Below are positions 8,636 through 18,045 of a stretch of DNA of 64,000 bases, in pieces. The stretch is taken from contig NZ_CP021455.1 of NCBI RefSeq assembly GCF_002158865.1, forward strand, positions 3,844,001 through 3,908,000. The letters are read 5' to 3'. The number at the start of each line of letters is the position of its first letter. Position 1 is the first letter of the stretch. The DNA is from Comamonas serinivorans. Lineage in GTDB: Bacteria > Pseudomonadota > Gammaproteobacteria > Burkholderiales > Burkholderiaceae_C. The position numbers and the translations under genes are program-made. The notes below the pieces were generated by a model. That model had not been told where the DNA came from, made no database searches, and saw nothing but the letters and a program-made list of their open reading frames with translations.

Positions 8636-8686
8636 GGAGTAATCCTCCATTCCCGTCATGTTGACAATGGGATTCGCCGGATACCT
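8636..8686. repeat. Dispersed palindromic element, copy 3 (ATTCCC subtype)
   Basis: Ends GGAGTAATCC and GGATACCT, with inner arms ATTCCC/GGGAT. Shares the ATTCCCG inner arm with copy 6 near 18.1 kb, so it looks like a second sequence subtype of the same architecture. Confidence 0.65.
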
Positions 8687-8848
8687 ATTGCCACCCTGCG
8701 CCAACGGGTCAACCCGCGTCAAGATGACGCTCTGCCCTCATCCGGAAGCGACCCTGAGGCCTTCCAAGTCCAGCCGCGAGCCCATCGCCTGCCATCGTGG
8801 CCTGCGGCGCCGCATGCGGCGCATCACTCGCAGATCGGGCCGGCGCCC

Positions 8849-9715
8849 TCAGGCCTTGCCGTCCAGCTCGCGGTGGCGCTTGAGCGTCGTCCATTCGTGC
8901 CGGAACGCCTCCGCCAGCTGCTCGACGAGGTAGACGGAGCGGTGCTGCCCGCCAGTGCAACCGATGGCCACGGTGACGTAGCTGCGGTGGTCCTGCTCCA
9001 GCGGCTGCAGCCAGGCGCGCACGAACTGCGCCACCTGCGCGCGCATGCGCTGGGCTTCGGGCTGGCGATCGAGGAACTCGATGACCGGCTGGTCGCGCCC
9101 GGTCAGCGGCCGCAGCACGGGGTCGTAGTGCGGGTTGGGCAGCATGCGCACGTCGAAGACGAAATCGGCCGACACCGGCAGGCCGCGCTTGAACGCGAAG
9201 GACTCGAACACCAGCGTCAGCGCCGAGGCCGGCGCCTCCACCACGGCCTTCACGTAGCCGCGCAGCTGCTGGGCCCGGGTGAAGCTGGTGTCGATGACGT
9301 GGGCCCGCTCGCGCATGTCGCCCAGCATGTCCCGCTCCAGGCCAATGGCCTCCATCAACCCATGCACGTCGTCGCCCAGGGCGTGCGACGACAGCGGGTG
9401 GCGCCGTCGGCTTTCGGAGTAGCGGTGCACCAGGGTTTCGTTGCTGGCGTCCAGGAAGATCGAGCGCAGCACGTACTCGCGCGGGTTCAGGCTGGCCAGC
9501 AACAGCGGCAACTGCGGCAGCGACGCCGCGCTGCGCACGTCCATGGCCACGGCCACGCGCGCCAGGTGGCGTTCGCGCGCCAGCGTCAGCAGCTGGGTCA
9601 GCAGCTCGGGCGGCAGGTTGTCCACGCAGTAGTAGCCCACGTCTTCCAGCGCGTTCAGGGCCACGGACTTGCCCGAGCCCGACATGCCGGTGATGAGCAC
9701 CAGGTCCATGGTCAT
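8849..9715 (-). CDS. rapZ: RNase adapter protein RapZ (P-loop nucleotide-binding)
   Basis: RapZ family, 288 residues. In enterobacteria RapZ guides RNase E to the small RNA GlmZ and so controls glucosamine-6-phosphate synthase; in beta-proteobacteria the target is not settled. Seen: Walker A LVLITGMSGSGKSVALNALED, the family block YYCVDNLPPELL, FDVRMLPNPHYDP and the C-terminal IGCTGGQHRSVYLVE. The ATG overlaps the recN stop (ATGA), so the two genes are translationally coupled. In many relatives rapZ sits next to hprK or rpoN genes; the recN partner here is characteristic of some Burkholderiales. Confidence 0.92.
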   Translation of the reverse strand: MTMDLVLITGMSGSGKSVALNALEDVGYYCVDNLPPELLTQLLTLARERHLARVAVAMDVRSAASLPQLPLLLASLNPREYVLRSIFLDASNETLVHRYSESRRRHPLSSHALGDDVHGLMEAIGLERDMLGDMRERAHVIDTSFTRAQQLRGYVKAVVEAPASALTLVFESFAFKRGLPVSADFVFDVRMLPNPHYDPVLRPLTGRDQPVIEFLDRQPEAQRMRAQVAQFVRAWLQPLEQDHRSYVTVAIGCTGGQHRSVYLVEQLAEAFRHEWTTLKRHRELDGKA

Positions 9716-11451
9716 GCCGACCTCCGTTTGCCGGCGCGTGCGGCCACCTGGGGTGGGGACGCGGCAGCCGCTGGCGCCAGCAGCTCGCGCGCATGGTCCA
9801 GCGTGGCGCGGGTGATCTGGCTGCCACCCAGCATGCGGGCAATCTCCTGCACGCGCTCGTCGGCCACCAGCGTCTTGAGCGAGCTGAAGGTCTGGGCGTC
9901 CACCGCCTGCTTGCTGACCAGCACGTGGTGGTCGGCCGCGGCCGCCACCTGCGGCAGGTGGGTCACGGCCAGCACCTGGCGGTCGCTGCCCAGCTGCTGC
10001 ATCAGCCGGCCGACCGACTCGGCCACGGCGCCGCCCACGCCCGAATCCACCTCGTCGAAGATCAGCGTCTGGGCCTGGCCCAGCGCGCTGGTTTTCACGG
10101 CAATCGCCAGCGCGATGCGCGAGAGCTCGCCCCCCGAGGCCACCTTGCCGATGGGCCGGGGCGACACGCCGGCATGGCCCGCCACCAGGAACTCGACCTC
10201 GTCGATGCCGGTGCTGGTGGCCGCCTGCGCGCGCAACGCCACCTCGAAACGGCCGCCGCCCATGCCCAGGGCCTGCATGGCATCGGTCACTTCGGCAGCC
10301 AGCCGCGGCGCGGCCTTGTGGCGCAGGCGGGACAAGGCCTGCGCCTCGCGGTCGTACGCGGTGCGGGCCCGTTGCTCGGCCTGTTGCAGCGCGTCCAGGT
10401 CGCTCTGGGCGTCCAGCTCGGCCAACTGCTGGCGCCAGCCCTGCCAGGTGCTGGCCAGGTCCTCGGGCGCGACGCGGAAGCGCTTGGCCAGGCCCAGCCA
10501 GGCCTGCACGCGCTCGTCCAGCGCCTGCAGCCCGTCGTCGTCGTGGTCGGTGTGGCGCAGGTAGGCGCGCAAACCGTGCAGCGCCTCTTCGAATTGCGCC
10601 TGGCCCGTGCTCAGCAGGTCGATGAACGGCGTGAACGCAGGTTCGATGTGGGCCTGCGTGGACAGCGTGTCCACGCAGCGCCCCACCTCGCTCAGCACAC
10701 CGCCCGCGCCGCGGCCACGGCCGCCTTCTTCGGCGTCCAGCGTGTTGCACACGGCCTGGGCCGCCTCGATCAGGGCCTGCACGTGCGAGCGCCGCGTGTG
10801 GTCGGCGTTGAGCTGCGGCCACTCGCCGTCCTGCGGGTTCAGCCGCTCAAGCTCGCCGATCTGCCACATCAGGCGTTCACGCTCCTGCGCCAGCGAGGCC
10901 TGCTGGGCCGTCGCACGCGCCAGCCGCTCATGGGCCGCGCGCCAGGTCTGCCAGGCCTGGCCCACCGCTGCCGTCTGCACGGCGCCGAACGCGTCGAGCA
11001 GCTCGCGCACCGCGGCCTGGCGCGTCAGGCTTTGCCAGGCGTGCTGGCCGTGGATGTCGATGAGCTGGTCGCCGAGCTCGCGCAGCTGGGTCGCGGTGGC
11101 CGCACTGCCGTTGATCCAGGCGCGGCTCTTGCCTTGGGCATCGATGGTGCGGCGCAGCAGCACCTGGGGCGCCGCCGCGGGCTCTTCGCCGCCGACGTCG
11201 AAACCGCTCTCGGTCAACCATTGCACCTGCGGTGCGTCGATCGAAAACCGGGCGCTGATCTCGGCACGGGCCGTGCCCTCGCGCACCACGCCGGCATCGG
11301 CGCGCGCCCCCAGCGCCAGCTGCAGCGCGTCGATGAGGATGGATTTACCGGCCCCGGTCTCCCCCGTGAGCACCGTGAAGCCGTTGGAAAAATCCAGGTT
11401 CAGCTCGCGCACGATGACGAAATCGCGCAAGTCCAGACTCAGCAGCGCCAT
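9712..11451 (-). CDS. recN: DNA repair protein RecN
   Basis: SMC-like ATPase that acts early in double-strand break repair. 579 residues. Walker A is FTVLTGETGAGKSILIDAL near residue 30; the central region 160-370 is rich in Ala/Gln/Glu and forms the coiled coils; the C-terminal ABC signature is ASGGELSRIALA followed by Walker B TLIFDEVDSGVGG. The last residues GKRRSA run into the rapZ start. nadK follows upstream on the same strand after a 103-bp gap that contains palindromic copy 4, so a nadK-recN-rapZ operon is possible but interrupted by the element. Confidence 0.95.
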   Translation of the reverse strand: MALLSLDLRDFVIVRELNLDFSNGFTVLTGETGAGKSILIDALQLALGARADAGVVREGTARAEISARFSIDAPQVQWLTESGFDVGGEEPAAAPQVLLRRTIDAQGKSRAWINGSAATATQLRELGDQLIDIHGQHAWQSLTRQAAVRELLDAFGAVQTAAVGQAWQTWRAAHERLARATAQQASLAQERERLMWQIGELERLNPQDGEWPQLNADHTRRSHVQALIEAAQAVCNTLDAEEGGRGRGAGGVLSEVGRCVDTLSTQAHIEPAFTPFIDLLSTGQAQFEEALHGLRAYLRHTDHDDDGLQALDERVQAWLGLAKRFRVAPEDLASTWQGWRQQLAELDAQSDLDALQQAEQRARTAYDREAQALSRLRHKAAPRLAAEVTDAMQALGMGGGRFEVALRAQAATSTGIDEVEFLVAGHAGVSPRPIGKVASGGELSRIALAIAVKTSALGQAQTLIFDEVDSGVGGAVAESVGRLMQQLGSDRQVLAVTHLPQVAAAADHHVLVSKQAVDAQTFSSLKTLVADERVQEIARMLGGSQITRATLDHARELLAPAAAASPPQVAARAGKRRSA

Positions 11452-11473
11452 GATGGGTTGTTCAAATCAATCG

Positions 11474-11524
11474 GTGTATGCCCATGTTTCCGTTTGCAGT
11501 GCAACGCAAATCAATGCATACCCT
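11474..11524. repeat. Dispersed palindromic element, copy 4
   Basis: Ends GTGTATGCCCA and GCATACCC with inner TTTCCGTTTGC and AACGCAAA. Lies between nadK and recN, inside what would otherwise be one operon. Confidence 0.7.
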
Positions 11525-11554
11525 TGCTGTTCATGCCAACAACGATGACCTGCG

Positions 11555-12451
11555 TCATCCGTTTCTCGCGTTCCAGTGCAGCTTGCGCCGCAGCACGTCA
11601 AAGTAGTTCCAGCCGGCCTCGTGCAAAAAGATCGCCTGGTGCGCCGAGCGGCGCGCGGTGATCCGGTCGCCCACCTGCAAAGCGGTGATGGCCTGCATGT
11701 CGAAGCTGGCGCTGGCCTCGCGCGCGGCCACGATCTCCAGCTGGATTTCGCCCGTGTCGGCCAACACGATGGGCCGGTTCGACAGGTTGTGCGGCGCGAT
11801 CGGCACCAGCGCCCAACCCGCCACCGAGGGGTGGATAAGCGGCCCGCCGGCCGACAGCGAATAGGCCGATGCCCCTGTGGGCGTAGCGATGATGAAGCCA
11901 TCGGCGCGGTGGTTGGCGACGAAGTGCCCGTCGATCTCCACGCGCAGCTCGACCATGGCCGAGGTGCTGCCGCGCGTGACCACCACGTCGTTGAGCGCCA
12001 CGGCATCGAACAGGCAGGCGCCGCCCCGGAACAGGCTGCCGTGGATGAGGCTGCGGCGGTCTTCCTCGACCGCGCCGCGGATCATGTTCGTCAGCGGCGT
12101 GTGGAAATTGTTGAGCTCGATGTCGGTGATGAAGCCCAGGCGGCCCTGGTTGATGCCGATCAAGGGCAGGTCGTAGGCCGCCAGCACGCGGGCCGCGCCC
12201 AGCATGGTGCCGTCGCCGCCGATGACCACCGCCACATCGCAGTATTGACCCAGCTCTTCCGTCGTCATGACGCGAAAGCCCGATACCCCGGTGTTCGCGG
12301 CGCTCTGCTGCTCCAGGATGACTTCGCACCCCAATTCGACCAGCAGCTGGCTCACGGCCAGCAGGTTCTGCCGCGTGCTGGGCAAGGCCGCGCCGGAGAC
12401 TGGATCGCTGTATTTGCCGATGAGGCCGACTCGACGGTATTTGACGGACAT
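11555..12451 (-). CDS. nadK: NAD kinase
   Basis: Phosphorylates NAD+ to NADP+ with ATP. 298 residues. Family motifs: VVIGGDGTMLGAAR (GGDG catalytic loop), GINQGRLGFITD, LNDVVVTRG, and FIIATPTGASAYSLSAGGPL. Start at the ATG giving MSVKYRRVGLIGKY; an in-frame TTG two codons upstream is less likely. Divergent from hrcA with only 79 bp between the start codons, so both promoters overlap. This is the fourth NAD(P) gene within 13 kb. Confidence 0.95.
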   Translation of the reverse strand: MSVKYRRVGLIGKYSDPVSGAALPSTRQNLLAVSQLLVELGCEVILEQQSAANTGVSGFRVMTTEELGQYCDVAVVIGGDGTMLGAARVLAAYDLPLIGINQGRLGFITDIELNNFHTPLTNMIRGAVEEDRRSLIHGSLFRGGACLFDAVALNDVVVTRGSTSAMVELRVEIDGHFVANHRADGFIIATPTGASAYSLSAGGPLIHPSVAGWALVPIAPHNLSNRPIVLADTGEIQLEIVAAREASASFDMQAITALQVGDRITARRSAHQAIFLHEAGWNYFDVLRRKLHWNARNG

Positions 12452-12530
12452 GGCCAAATTACATCATGTTTCGGCGGCCCCGCCGTGACGCGCGACTGGC
12501 CCTGCACGGCCGGATGCATAGAATGAATTC

Positions 12531-13553
12531 ATGTTGGACGAACGCGCAAGACTGCTGCTGAAGACCCTGGTCGAGCACTACATCGCCGATGGGCAGCCGG
12601 TGGGCTCGCGCACGCTCTCGCGCCAGTCCGGCTTGTCGCTCTCGCCGGCCACCATCCGCAACGTGATGGCCGACCTCGAAGAGCTGGGCCTGATCGCCAG
12701 CCCGCACACCTCGGCCGGCCGCATCCCCACCGCCAAGGGCTATCGCCTGTTCGTGGACACCATGCTCACCATTGGCAGCGGCCTGGCGACCCGCTCGGGC
12801 ACGGCCGTGCCCCAAAAGCTCAGCGGCGACCAGCCGGGCAAGGTCATCTCCAGCGCGGCCAACCTGCTGTCCGAGCTGTCGCAGTTCGTCGGCGTGGTCG
12901 TCGCGCCCAAGCGCACCTCGGTGTTTCGCCACATCGAATTCCTGCGCCTGTCCGAGCGCCGCCTGCTGGTCATCATCGTGTCGCCCGACGGCGAGGTGCA
13001 AAACCGCATCATCTACCCCGAGGTCGACTACGAGGCCGCGCAGCTCATCGAAGCCGCCAACTACCTCAACGCCCACTACGCCGGCATGGCGATCGAAACC
13101 GTGCGCGACCGGCTGCAGCACGAGGCCGACGCCCTGCGCAGCGAAATCACCACGCTGATGCAGGCCGCGCTGCTGGCCGGCAGCGAGGCCTTGAACGAGG
13201 GCCAGGACGAGGTGGTGGTGGCGGGCGAGCGCAACCTGCTGGCCGTGAACGACCTCTCGCAGGACATGGGGCAACTGCGCAAGGCCTTCGACCTGTTCGA
13301 GCAAAAGGCGCAGCTCATCCGCCTGCTCGACGTCTCATCCAAGGGGGAAGGCGTGAACATCTACATCGGCGGCGAAAGCATGACCGTGCCGGTCGAGCAG
13401 CTGTCGGTGGTCACGGCCCCGTACGAGGTCGATGGCCAGGTCGTGGGCACGCTGGGCGTCATCGGCCCCACGCGCATGCAATACCACCGCATGATCGAAA
13501 TCGTCGACATCACCGCACGCCTGGTGGGCAACGCCCTGAGCCACGGGCGGTGA
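12531..13553 (+). CDS. hrcA: Heat-inducible transcription repressor HrcA
   Basis: Winged-helix repressor that binds CIRCE elements at groESL/dnaK promoters and is kept active by GroEL. 340 residues. N-terminal LDERARLLLKTLVEHYIADG and SGLSLSPATIRNVMADLEELG are the DNA-binding helices; NIYIGGES and VVTAPYEVDGQVVGTLGVIGP mark the C-terminal domain. No CIRCE inverted repeat is seen next to it, so it does not obviously regulate itself. There is no Shine-Dalgarno sequence, and a TAGAAT -10-like hexamer ends 6 bp before the ATG, which would fit a leaderless transcript (inference). Confidence 0.95.
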   Translation: MLDERARLLLKTLVEHYIADGQPVGSRTLSRQSGLSLSPATIRNVMADLEELGLIASPHTSAGRIPTAKGYRLFVDTMLTIGSGLATRSGTAVPQKLSGDQPGKVISSAANLLSELSQFVGVVVAPKRTSVFRHIEFLRLSERRLLVIIVSPDGEVQNRIIYPEVDYEAAQLIEAANYLNAHYAGMAIETVRDRLQHEADALRSEITTLMQAALLAGSEALNEGQDEVVVAGERNLLAVNDLSQDMGQLRKAFDLFEQKAQLIRLLDVSSKGEGVNIYIGGESMTVPVEQLSVVTAPYEVDGQVVGTLGVIGPTRMQYHRMIEIVDITARLVGNALSHGR

Positions 13554-13601
13554 GCCATGGGCGCTGAGCGCGGGCAGCGTGCCGATAGAATCCGCGCTCT
13601 C

Positions 13602-13678
13602 GGGACGTTAGCTCAGTTGGTCAGAGCAGGGGACTCATAATCCCTTGGTCGTTGGTTCAAGTCCAACACGTCCTACCA
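13602..13678 (+). tRNA. tRNA with CAU anticodon (Ile2-like or elongator Met)
   Basis: Complete cloverleaf with encoded CCA: acceptor GGGACGT/ACGTCCT, D-arm GCTC/GAGC, anticodon loop CTCATAA, T-arm GTTGG/CCAAC around TTCAAGT. The anticodon arm and the TTGGTCG-TTGGTTCAAGTCCAA half resemble tRNA-Ile2, in which the CAU wobble base is changed to lysidine by TilS, more than elongator tRNA-Met. Not an initiator tRNA, because the three G-C pairs below the anticodon loop are missing. Confidence 0.9.
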
Positions 13679-14241
13679 CCTGAAGCCCTTGCACGCCAAG
13701 GCTTTCCAGGCCAGCGAGGCGCGGCGGACCGTCTCAACGTGTTCCGCGAAGCGACGCACCCGTCAGCCACCAGCCGGCCGCGCATCCCACCGGGTACAGC
13801 AGACCCTTCCAGGTCCAGCCCCAAGCCCCTCCGGCCCAGTCCCCCTCTTCAGCACCTCCAAGGGCATGACACCGGCGTGCGCCTGCTCGCACAGGCCGTG
13901 CTTCCCTGCCCCTCAGCCTCAAAGGGCCCGGTCAGCCAGGGTCGCGCAGCACCTCGCCAAAGGCCAGCCGTCCAGCCACGGTCGTCAATCAATCGGCAGC
14001 AGTATGGCGCCATCATCGTTTTTCATTCAACGATAAGCACACCATACCTATACCAAAATTCACTTCGCCACCGTCAGACATCGACGCGAGCGATGCCCGC
14101 CGGACGACAGCCTGCAACACCCTGCGTGGCCAACGGTCAGTGGGTCACCGCCAGGCAGCGCCACGCAGGCATTTGCCAAGCGGTTCACTTTGCGCAAGCA
14201 TGGGCTCAACGCGCTGCACGCCGCTTTTTTGGGACATCCCC
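13679..14241. other. Intergenic region between the CAU tRNA and putA
   Basis: 563 bp. It holds palindromic copy 5 near the middle (14001-14049) and no recognisable gene. The AT-richer stretch 14020-14090 is the likeliest place for the putA promoter. Confidence 0.5.
14001..14049. repeat. Dispersed palindromic element, copy 5
   Basis: AGTATGG and CCATACCT ends; inner ATCGTT/AACGAT perfect 6-bp arms around a TTTCATTC loop. Confidence 0.75.
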
Positions 14242-17200
14242 ATGGCCCTTTTCTCGCTCCGCCCGCCGCCCCAGACTCCCCGTACCCACCCCCACGAGGG
14301 CGAGGCCCTGCCCCCGCACACGGCGCTGCGCGCGCGCATCACGGCGCACCACCGCACGCCCGAGCCCGAAGCCGTAGCCTGGCTGCTGCCCCAGGTGAAG
14401 GCGGTTGCCGACGCCGAGACGACGCGGCGCACGCTTGAACTCGCCACGCAGATCGCCCAGCGCCTGCGCGAGCGCCAGGCCCGCATGGGCCGGACCAGCC
14501 TCGTGCAAGGCCTGCTGCAGGAGTACGCGCTGTCGTCGCAGGAAGGCGTGGCGCTGATGTGCCTGGCCGAAGCGCTGCTGCGCATCCCCGACCCGGCCAC
14601 GCGCGATGCGCTGATCCGCGACAAGATCGCGCAGGGCCACTGGCGCGAGCACGCCGGCCACAGCCCTTCGCTGTTCGTCAACGCCGCCACCTGGGGGCTG
14701 CTGCTGACCGGCAAGCTGGTGGCCACGCACAGCGAGACCACCTTGTCCTCGCTGCTCACGCGGCTGATCGGCCAGGGCGGCGAGCCGCTGATCCGACAGG
14801 GCGTTCAGATCGCCATGCGCCTGATGGGCGAGCAGTTCGTGATGGGCGAAACCATCGCCGACGCCTTGCGGCATGCCCGCCCGTTGGAAGCCCAGGGCTT
14901 TCGCTACTCCTACGACATGCTGGGCGAGGCCGCGATGACGGCCGAGGACGCCGACCGCTACCGTCAGGCCTACGAAGACGCGATCCACGCCATCGGCAAG
15001 GCGTCCAACGGCCGCGGTGTCTACGAGGGCCCCGGCATCTCGATCAAGCTGTCGGCGCTGCACCCGCGCTACAGCCGCGCGCAACGCACGCGCGTGATGG
15101 ACGAGCTCTACCCCGTGGTGCGCCGCCTGGCGCTGCTGGCCCGGCGCCACGACATCGGCCTGAACATCGACGCCGAGGAGGCCGACCGGCTCGAGCTATC
15201 GCTGGACCTGCTCGAGCGGCTGTGCTTCGAGCCCGCGCTGGCGCATTGGCACGGCATCGGCTTCGTGATCCAGGCCTACCAGAAGCGCTGCCCCTTCGTC
15301 ATCGACTGGTGTGTCGACCTGGCGCGCCGCAGCCAGCACCGCCTCATGATCCGCCTGGTCAAAGGGGCCTACTGGGACAGCGAGATCAAGCGCGCGCAAG
15401 TGGATGGCTTGGCGGGCTATCCGGTCTACACGCGCAAGGCCTACACCGACCTGTCGTACCTGGCCTGCGCACGTCAGCTGCTGGCCGCGCCCGAGCAGGT
15501 CTACCCGCAGTTCGCCACGCACAATGCGCACACGCTGGCGGCGATTTACCAGCTGGCCGACCCGGCGGCCTGGCAGCCGGGGCAGTACGAGTTCCAGTGC
15601 CTGCACGGCATGGGCGAGCCGCTGTACGAGCAGGTGGTCGGGCACACAGAAAATGGCAAGCTGGGCCGGACCTGCCGCATCTACGCCCCCGTGGGCACGC
15701 ACGAGACGCTGCTGGCCTACCTGGTGCGCCGCCTGCTCGAGAACGGCGCCAACACCTCGTTCGTGAACCGCATCGCCGACCCCACGGTCCCGATCGCCGC
15801 GCTGGTGGCAGACCCGGTCGCGGCCGTCGAGCGCCTGGCGCAGCAGGGGCCCCCCCTGGGTGCGCCCCACCCCGCCATTCCCCTGCCCGCCCAGCTCTAC
15901 GGCAGCGCCCGCCGCAATTCGGACGGCCTGGACCTCTCGAACGACGACAGCCTGCATGCGCTGGACGAGGCCCTGACGGCCAGCGCCGCCGTGGCCTGGA
16001 CGGCCGAGCCCCTGCTGGCCCAGCCGGCGGCCGAACCGGCCGCAGAGGGGGTGCCGGTCGTCAACCCGGCGGACGCCAGCGACGTGGTGGGCCGGGTCTG
16101 GCCCGCCAGCGCAGGGCAGTTGCAACAGGCCCTGGCCGCCGCCCACGCCTTCGCGCCAAGCTGGGCGGCCACGCCCGTGGCCGAGCGCGCCGCCGCGCTG
16201 GAGCGCGCGGCCGACCACCTGCAGCAACGCCTGCCCCTACTGCTGGGCCTGCTGGCGCGCGAGGCCGGCAAAACCTGCGCCAACGGCGTGGCCGAGGTCC
16301 GCGAGGCCATCGACTTCCTGCGCTTCTACGCGGCGCAGGCGCGCACCAGCCTGGCCACGGCCGCGCACACGCCGCTGGGCCCTGTCGTCTGCATCAGCCC
16401 CTGGAACTTCCCGCTCGCGATCTTCATCGGCCAGATCGCCGCGGCACTGGCCGCCGGCAACCCCGTGTTGGCCAAGCCCGCCGAACAGACGCCGCTGGTG
16501 GCTGCCGAGGGCGTGCGCCTGCTGCATGCGGCCGGCATCCCTGCTGCCGCCCTTCAGCTGCTGCCGGGCGACGGCGCCACGGTGGGCGCCGCGCTCGTGG
16601 CCGACGCGCGCGTGCAGGCCGTGATGTTCACGGGCTCGACCGAGGTCGCGCGCCAGATCCAGCAAACGCTGGCCCAGCGCCTGGGCGCCGGCGGCGCGCC
16701 CGTGCCCCTGATCGCCGAGACGGGCGGGCAAAACGCCATGATCGTCGACTCCTCGGCGCTGGTGGAACAGGTCGTGGCCGACGTGCTCGGCTCGGCCTTC
16801 GACAGCGCGGGCCAGCGCTGCTCGGCGCTGCGCGTGCTGTGCCTGCAGGACGAGGTGGCCGACCGCGTGCTGCACATGCTTCGGGGCGCGATGGCCGAGC
16901 TCACGGTCGGCAACCCGGCCCGGCTCAGCACCGACGTGGGCCCGGTCATCGACGCCGAGGCGCGCGACACCCTCGAAGCCCACATCGCCCAGATGCAGCG
17001 CGCCGGCCGCCAGGTGCAGCGCCTGGGCCGCAGCGCGCCGGACGTGCCGGGCCGCGGCACCTACGTGCTGCCGACGCTGATCGAGATTGAGCACATCGCC
17101 GAGCTGCAGCGCGAGGTCTTCGGCCCCGTGCTGCACGTGGTGCGCTTCGCGCGCCCGGCCCTGGGCACGCTGCTGGCGCAGATCGCCGCCACCGGCTACG

Positions 17201-18045
17201 GCCTGACCCAGGGCCTGCACACGCGCATCGACGAAACCCTGCGCGAGGTTGCGCAACACGCCCGCGTGGGCAACCTCTACATCAACCGCAACCTGGTCGG
17301 CGCGGTCGTGGGCGTGCAGCCCTTTGGCGGCCAGGGCCTGTCGGGCACCGGGCCCAAGGCCGGCGGCCCGCTGGTCCTGCACCGGCTGGGCGCGCACGGG
17401 GCCGGTATGGCACTGCACCAGGTGGTCGCCAGCGCCCTGCCGGGGGCGACACCCGCCGATGCGCCCGCCGACGTGCCCGCCAACGTGCCCGCGCAGGCCC
17501 CGGCCGCTCATGGCGCGCTGCTGGCCTGGCTCGGGGGCCGGCATGGCCTGCGCCTGCACCAGGCCTGCCTGCGCCTGCCCCAGGCGCTGGGTCCCCATCG
17601 GGCGTGGCTGCTGGCGGGGCCGACGGGCGAGCGCAACGTCTACAGCTGGCTGCCCCGCGAAGCCGTGCTGTGCCTGGCCGAGCACGACGAGGCGCTGCTG
17701 CTGCAGCTGGCCGCTGTGCTGGCGGTGGGTAGCCACGCGATCTGGCCGCTGCGGGCCGACACGCGGGCCCTGCGCGCCAGCCTGCCGCACGAGGTGCAGG
17801 CGCACATCACGCTGAGCCCCGACTGGACCGCCCCCGGCGTGAGGTTCGACGTCGCGCTGGCCGACGGCGATGCCGCTGGCCTGCGCGCCGCGGCGCAGCG
17901 CCTGGCGGCGCGTGAGGGGCCCATCGTCAGCCTGTGGCGGTGCTCGATGGAGGCGATGCCGCTGGAGGCCCTGCTGATCGAGCGGGCCACCAGCACCAAC
18001 ACCGCCGCCGCGGGCGGCAACGCCAGCCTCATGACGATCGCCTGA
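14242..18045 (+). CDS. putA: Bifunctional proline dehydrogenase / delta-1-pyrroline-5-carboxylate dehydrogenase
   Basis: Oxidises proline to glutamate in two steps with substrate channelling. 1267 residues. Order of domains: alpha-helical arm (1-150); FAD-binding PRODH barrel (about 170-480) with GPGISIKLSALHPRYS, LMIRLVKGAYWDSEIKRAQ and FATHNAHT; NAD-dependent P5C dehydrogenase (about 560-1050) with FTGSTEVARQIQ, Glu in IAETGGQNAMIVD and nucleophile Cys near residue 860 in SAGQRCSALRVL; then a C-terminal ALDH-like domain. There is no N-terminal ribbon-helix-helix DNA-binding domain, so this is a non-regulatory type-B PutA, and transcription must be controlled by another protein. An Ala/Pro/Asp-rich linker (ADAPADVPANVPAQAP) near residue 1075 joins the last domain. 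Confidence 0.95.
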   Translation: MALFSLRPPPQTPRTHPHEGEALPPHTALRARITAHHRTPEPEAVAWLLPQVKAVADAETTRRTLELATQIAQRLRERQARMGRTSLVQGLLQEYALSSQEGVALMCLAEALLRIPDPATRDALIRDKIAQGHWREHAGHSPSLFVNAATWGLLLTGKLVATHSETTLSSLLTRLIGQGGEPLIRQGVQIAMRLMGEQFVMGETIADALRHARPLEAQGFRYSYDMLGEAAMTAEDADRYRQAYEDAIHAIGKASNGRGVYEGPGISIKLSALHPRYSRAQRTRVMDELYPVVRRLALLARRHDIGLNIDAEEADRLELSLDLLERLCFEPALAHWHGIGFVIQAYQKRCPFVIDWCVDLARRSQHRLMIRLVKGAYWDSEIKRAQVDGLAGYPVYTRKAYTDLSYLACARQLLAAPEQVYPQFATHNAHTLAAIYQLADPAAWQPGQYEFQCLHGMGEPLYEQVVGHTENGKLGRTCRIYAPVGTHETLLAYLVRRLLENGANTSFVNRIADPTVPIAALVADPVAAVERLAQQGPPLGAPHPAIPLPAQLYGSARRNSDGLDLSNDDSLHALDEALTASAAVAWTAEPLLAQPAAEPAAEGVPVVNPADASDVVGRVWPASAGQLQQALAAAHAFAPSWAATPVAERAAALERAADHLQQRLPLLLGLLAREAGKTCANGVAEVREAIDFLRFYAAQARTSLATAAHTPLGPVVCISPWNFPLAIFIGQIAAALAAGNPVLAKPAEQTPLVAAEGVRLLHAAGIPAAALQLLPGDGATVGAALVADARVQAVMFTGSTEVARQIQQTLAQRLGAGGAPVPLIAETGGQNAMIVDSSALVEQVVADVLGSAFDSAGQRCSALRVLCLQDEVADRVLHMLRGAMAELTVGNPARLSTDVGPVIDAEARDTLEAHIAQMQRAGRQVQRLGRSAPDVPGRGTYVLPTLIEIEHIAELQREVFGPVLHVVRFARPALGTLLAQIAATGYGLTQGLHTRIDETLREVAQHARVGNLYINRNLVGAVVGVQPFGGQGLSGTGPKAGGPLVLHRLGAHGAGMALHQVVASALPGATPADAPADVPANVPAQAPAAHGALLAWLGGRHGLRLHQACLRLPQALGPHRAWLLAGPTGERNVYSWLPREAVLCLAEHDEALLLQLAAVLAVGSHAIWPLRADTRALRASLPHEVQAHITLSPDWTAPGVRFDVALADGDAAGLRAAAQRLAAREGPIVSLWRCSMEAMPLEALLIERATSTNTAAAGGNASLMTIA

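Larger units (their letters stand above)
8216..8848. other. Intergenic region with two palindromic elements
   Basis: 633 bp between the DUF11 gene and the 3' end of rapZ. It contains copies 2 and 3 of the dispersed element and a perfect 12-bp palindrome GTCAACGTTGAC (8430-8441) just after copy 2. No open frame here looks like a gene. Confidence 0.6.

Noticed and set aside
12452..12530. CIRCE element in the nadK-hrcA spacer
   Set aside because: No TTAGCACTC-N9-GAGTGCTAA-like inverted repeat is present, so HrcA self-regulation is not supported.
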